Source: G963662605 sp963667005
GTDB lineage: Bacteria; Bacteroidota; Ignavibacteria; Ignavibacteriales; Ignavibacteriaceae
Reading direction: 5' to 3'
Assembly: GCA_963667005.1 (NCBI GenBank)
Contig: OY762937.1
Location: 558,001 to 622,000 of the forward strand
DNA length: 64,000 nt
Shown in pieces: positions 62,270 to 64,000 of this stretch. Position 1 is the first letter of the stretch. Every line of letters begins with the position of its first letter. The notes beneath the pieces are model-generated. The model was not told the origin of the DNA and did not search any database. It saw only the letters and a program-made list of their open reading frames with translations. The position numbers and the translations under genes are program-made.

Positions 62270-62722
62270 TTAATTAAATTGTTCGGGTTTTTTGAGCGAT
62301 GTAAAATACTCTCCGGCGTCAAACGTCGGGAGCATAAGTTCGGTGTTTCTGCATGAAGCGGTGATCTGAGCCAGCGCCATGCGCATAATACCGTATGCAT
62401 CATACACGCATTGATAAAATATTTTCGGAAACTCATCGTTGAATTTTTCCGGGTCCTCATGTACAACGGGAATAGTAAACAGTGTATGAAATTCTCCCGT
62501 TATGCGGTAAGGCGAACGTTTTAAATCAGTCTTTGATTTTGCAATAGACAATTTAAATATGACATCCAGACTCGAATCCTCCGGATTATACACCTGATCA
62601 AGTTCAATATCCGTTAGTTCCGAAATATTTACATCCTCGCCAATTTCAAATTGGTCGTTGGAAATAATCTTCAGTGAGTCGAAATAATAGAGTTCAACTT
62701 TCACGGGAAGTGCCGGAATCAT
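62270..62722 (-). CDS. SecB-like chaperone-fold protein (tentative)
   Basis: A 150-aa protein with a strong AAAGGAG site before its ATG. I read it as SecB-like from its beta-rich first ~100 residues (LPVKVELYYFDSLKIISNDQ, DVIFKLSIAKSKTD, FHTLFTIPVV) followed by a helix and the terminal CVYDAYGIMRMALAQITASC...LMLPTFDAGEYF, which resembles the SecB C-terminal helix and 'LPP-x-F' end. SecB-like proteins act as export chaperones or as chaperones in toxin-antitoxin-chaperone modules; no toxin is nearby. First gene of a two-gene unit with rmuC. It could also be an unrelated family with a similar pattern. Confidence 0.5.
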   Translation of the reverse strand: MIPALPVKVELYYFDSLKIISNDQFEIGEDVNISELTDIELDQVYNPEDSSLDVIFKLSIAKSKTDLKRSPYRITGEFHTLFTIPVVHEDPEKFNDEFPKIFYQCVYDAYGIMRMALAQITASCRNTELMLPTFDAGEYFTSLKKPEQFN

Positions 62723-62881
62723 CAGGTTTCTCCTTTAATCAATGATGCAAAATAATATATATTTTTCAAGTTTTTGACGGCCGGAATTAATAAATTTGTA
62801 GTTAGTGGTTTACTTAATTTTTGATTACTAAAGTAATTGGCTTATTTGAACGATGTTGGGCGTTGGAAATATCTCTACCAA

Positions 62882-62995
62882 ACCACCCCTCATCACCCGT
62901 CCTCTTCTCCCCAAGGGAGAAGAGGTGTGAACCGCCGGACAGTAATATTTTAGGCCTCTCTCTCCCTCTGGGAGAGAGATTGAGAGTGAGGGTTT
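62882..62995. repeat. CCTCTTCTCCC-type double hairpin repeat
   Basis: CCTCTTCTCCCCAAGGGAGA (62901 on; palindrome to 62925) and CTCTCCCTCTGGGAGAG (about 62958-62975), with outer flanks CACCCCTCATCACCC and GAGAGTGAGGGT in inverted relation. A separate repeat family from the others. The 366-bp gap 62723-63088 holds no gene. Confidence 0.7.
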
Positions 62996-63088
62996 TTATC
63001 TAAAAAGAATTTATAGCTAAAAACTCACGAGACTTTAGTAGGAAAATTTCATTGGAATATGATTGAATTCGATAATTATGGAGCGAAT

Positions 63089-64000
63089 ATGAATACTATA
63101 CAATTTAATATCCCGGAAAACATACAAAAAGCAGTAGAAAACCGGCTTCTTGCATGGCAGCACAAAAACACCGTAAAAGGTATCTGGCACAAGGAAGCAT
63201 CCGTTTGGAAAGAAAAACCCGAAGAACAGGTGGAAATTTCCAACCGACTCGGATGGCTTACTCTTCCGGAGATGGAATTATGCAATATTAACAAGATCAT
63301 GACCTTTGCCACGGAGGTGAAGGATTCATTTACCAAAATACTTCTGCTCGGTATGGGCGGAAGTAGTCTGGCCCCCGAAGTGTTTGCAAAGACATTTGGC
63401 AATAAGGACGGTTATCCATCGCTTGCAATTGTTGACAGCACCCACCCCGCAGTCATTAAAAAGATTCTTGATACGTATGATTTAAAGAAAACTTTGTTTG
63501 TTGTTGCAAGCAAATCAGGCGGAACGGCAGAAACCGCATCGTTTTATTATACGTTTTATGAAGCGTTGGCAAAGCTGACTCCGTTTCCGGGCAAAAATTT
63601 TGTTGCATTGACCGATCCCGGTTCAAACTTTGAAAAGATTGCTAAAGAGAAAAAATTCCTCAAGATATTTAACACACCTCCTGAAGTCGGCGGACGTTAT
63701 TCTGTTTTAACTGAGTTCGGCATGGTTCCCGCAGCTTTGATGGGCATCAACATCGCAAAGTTTCTTGATGAAGCAAAGAAATTGCAATCCATGTGCAAGC
63801 CCGTCATCACCGCAGAGGAAAATCCGGGAATGTATCTTGGAGCAGTACTTGGCGAATTGGCACAAACCGGACGTGATAAAATTACTTTCTATGTATCCCC
63901 CGAAATTGCCTCATTCCCTCAATGGGTTGAGCAGCTTGTTGCAGAAAGCACAGGCAAAGAAGGTAAGGGCATTCTTCCTGTAGCCGATGAAAAGTTTGAA
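63089..64000 (+). CDS. Phosphoglucose isomerase domain of the Tal-PGI fusion type, stand-alone, 3' end cut off
   Basis: The frame opens at ATG 63089, five nt after GGAG, and runs to the window edge (304 codons without a stop). LLGMGGSSLAPEVFAKTFGN, VDSTHPAVIKKILDTYD, VVASKSGGTAETASFYYTFY and FNTPPEVGGRYSVLTEFGMV match the isomerase half of bifunctional transaldolase/glucose-6-phosphate isomerases, rather than classic Pgi. The N-terminal sequence KAVENRLLAWQHKNTVKGIW corresponds to the linker that follows the transaldolase domain in fusions. Here nothing transaldolase-like lies upstream (62723-63088 is repeats), so this is a separate isomerase gene. It should interconvert glucose-6-P and fructose-6-P in the cytosol. 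Confidence 0.85.
   Translation, partial: MNTIQFNIPENIQKAVENRLLAWQHKNTVKGIWHKEASVWKEKPEEQVEISNRLGWLTLPEMELCNINKIMTFATEVKDSFTKILLLGMGGSSLAPEVFAKTFGNKDGYPSLAIVDSTHPAVIKKILDTYDLKKTLFVVASKSGGTAETASFYYTFYEALAKLTPFPGKNFVALTDPGSNFEKIAKEKKFLKIFNTPPEVGGRYSVLTEFGMVPAALMGINIAKFLDEAKKLQSMCKPVITAEENPGMYLGAVLGELAQTGRDKITFYVSPEIASFPQWVEQLVAESTGKEGKGILPVADEKFE

Noticed and set aside
1..64000. tRNA or rRNA genes
   Set aside because: I read the intergenic gaps for cloverleaf-like sequence with a GTTCGAATC-type arm and saw none; a covariance-model scan would be decisive.

Overview
The window looks like a chromosomal segment of an Ignavibacteriota/Chlorobi-side member of the Bacteroidota-Chlorobiota superphylum. 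The clearest sign is the C-terminal type IX secretion (T9SS) sorting domain of the protein at 19820-22465, with the NFPNPFNPST and VYDVLGREVVTLVNE signatures typical of that lineage. A CarboxypepD_reg-type TonB receptor, a BshA (bacillithiol) enzyme, a DUF4783 protein, GGAG/AAAGG-type ribosome binding sites and a homodimeric PDH E1 agree with this. Lineage is inferred from protein motifs only. There is no rRNA, tRNA, CRISPR, transposase, integrase or phage gene, so this is core chromosome rather than an island.

Layout. 1-10.8 kb: end of a TauE/SafE permease, serA, an S9 peptidase, a 0.6 kb hairpin-repeat cluster, a UPF0210 protein, a GH13 glycosidase and a SWIM-SNF2 helicase. 11-13.4 kb: a ygeY-ygeW-like pair. 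13.7-19.8 kb: a three-gene signalling operon (membrane PAS kinase, Rcp1-like regulator, REC-PAS-kinase-REC hybrid). 19.8-26.2 kb: T9SS cargo protein, lepB-lepA, YceI. 26.5-32 kb: a methyltransferase divergent from a geranylgeranyl-reductase-like flavoprotein, an AraC regulator and a TonB-dependent receptor. 32.4-37.9 kb: bshA, a small unknown gene, an RsmF-like RNA methyltransferase, an M24 peptidase, a Gly/Met-rich lipoprotein. 38-43 kb: clpB, mdh, rplU-rpmA. 43.4-50.3 kb: DUF1697 protein and the aceE-aceF-lpd operon. 50.5-56 kb: small genes including an M15 peptidase, a wHTH plus degenerate nucleotidyltransferase, an old yellow enzyme, a cREC protein and a FnIII lipoprotein behind a sigma-54-like promoter. 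56-64 kb: DUF4783 coupled to a giant NtrY-like kinase, SecB-like gene plus rmuC, and a stand-alone phosphoglucose-isomerase domain of the Tal-PGI type cut by the window end.

Most metabolic genes are housekeeping: serine synthesis, PDH, malate dehydrogenase, sugar isomerisation, thiol synthesis, protein quality control.

The least explained content is intergenic. Nearly every gap over about 120 bp holds small palindromic repeats of several families. Several copies are interrupted at defined points by other mini-palindromes of 18-34 bp, and uninterrupted copies of the same hosts occur elsewhere in the window. This nested micro-insertion pattern, and a family of paired inverted arms that bracket whole intergenic spacers, are the best candidates here for an undescribed non-coding mobile system. 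No mobilising enzyme is visible in the window.
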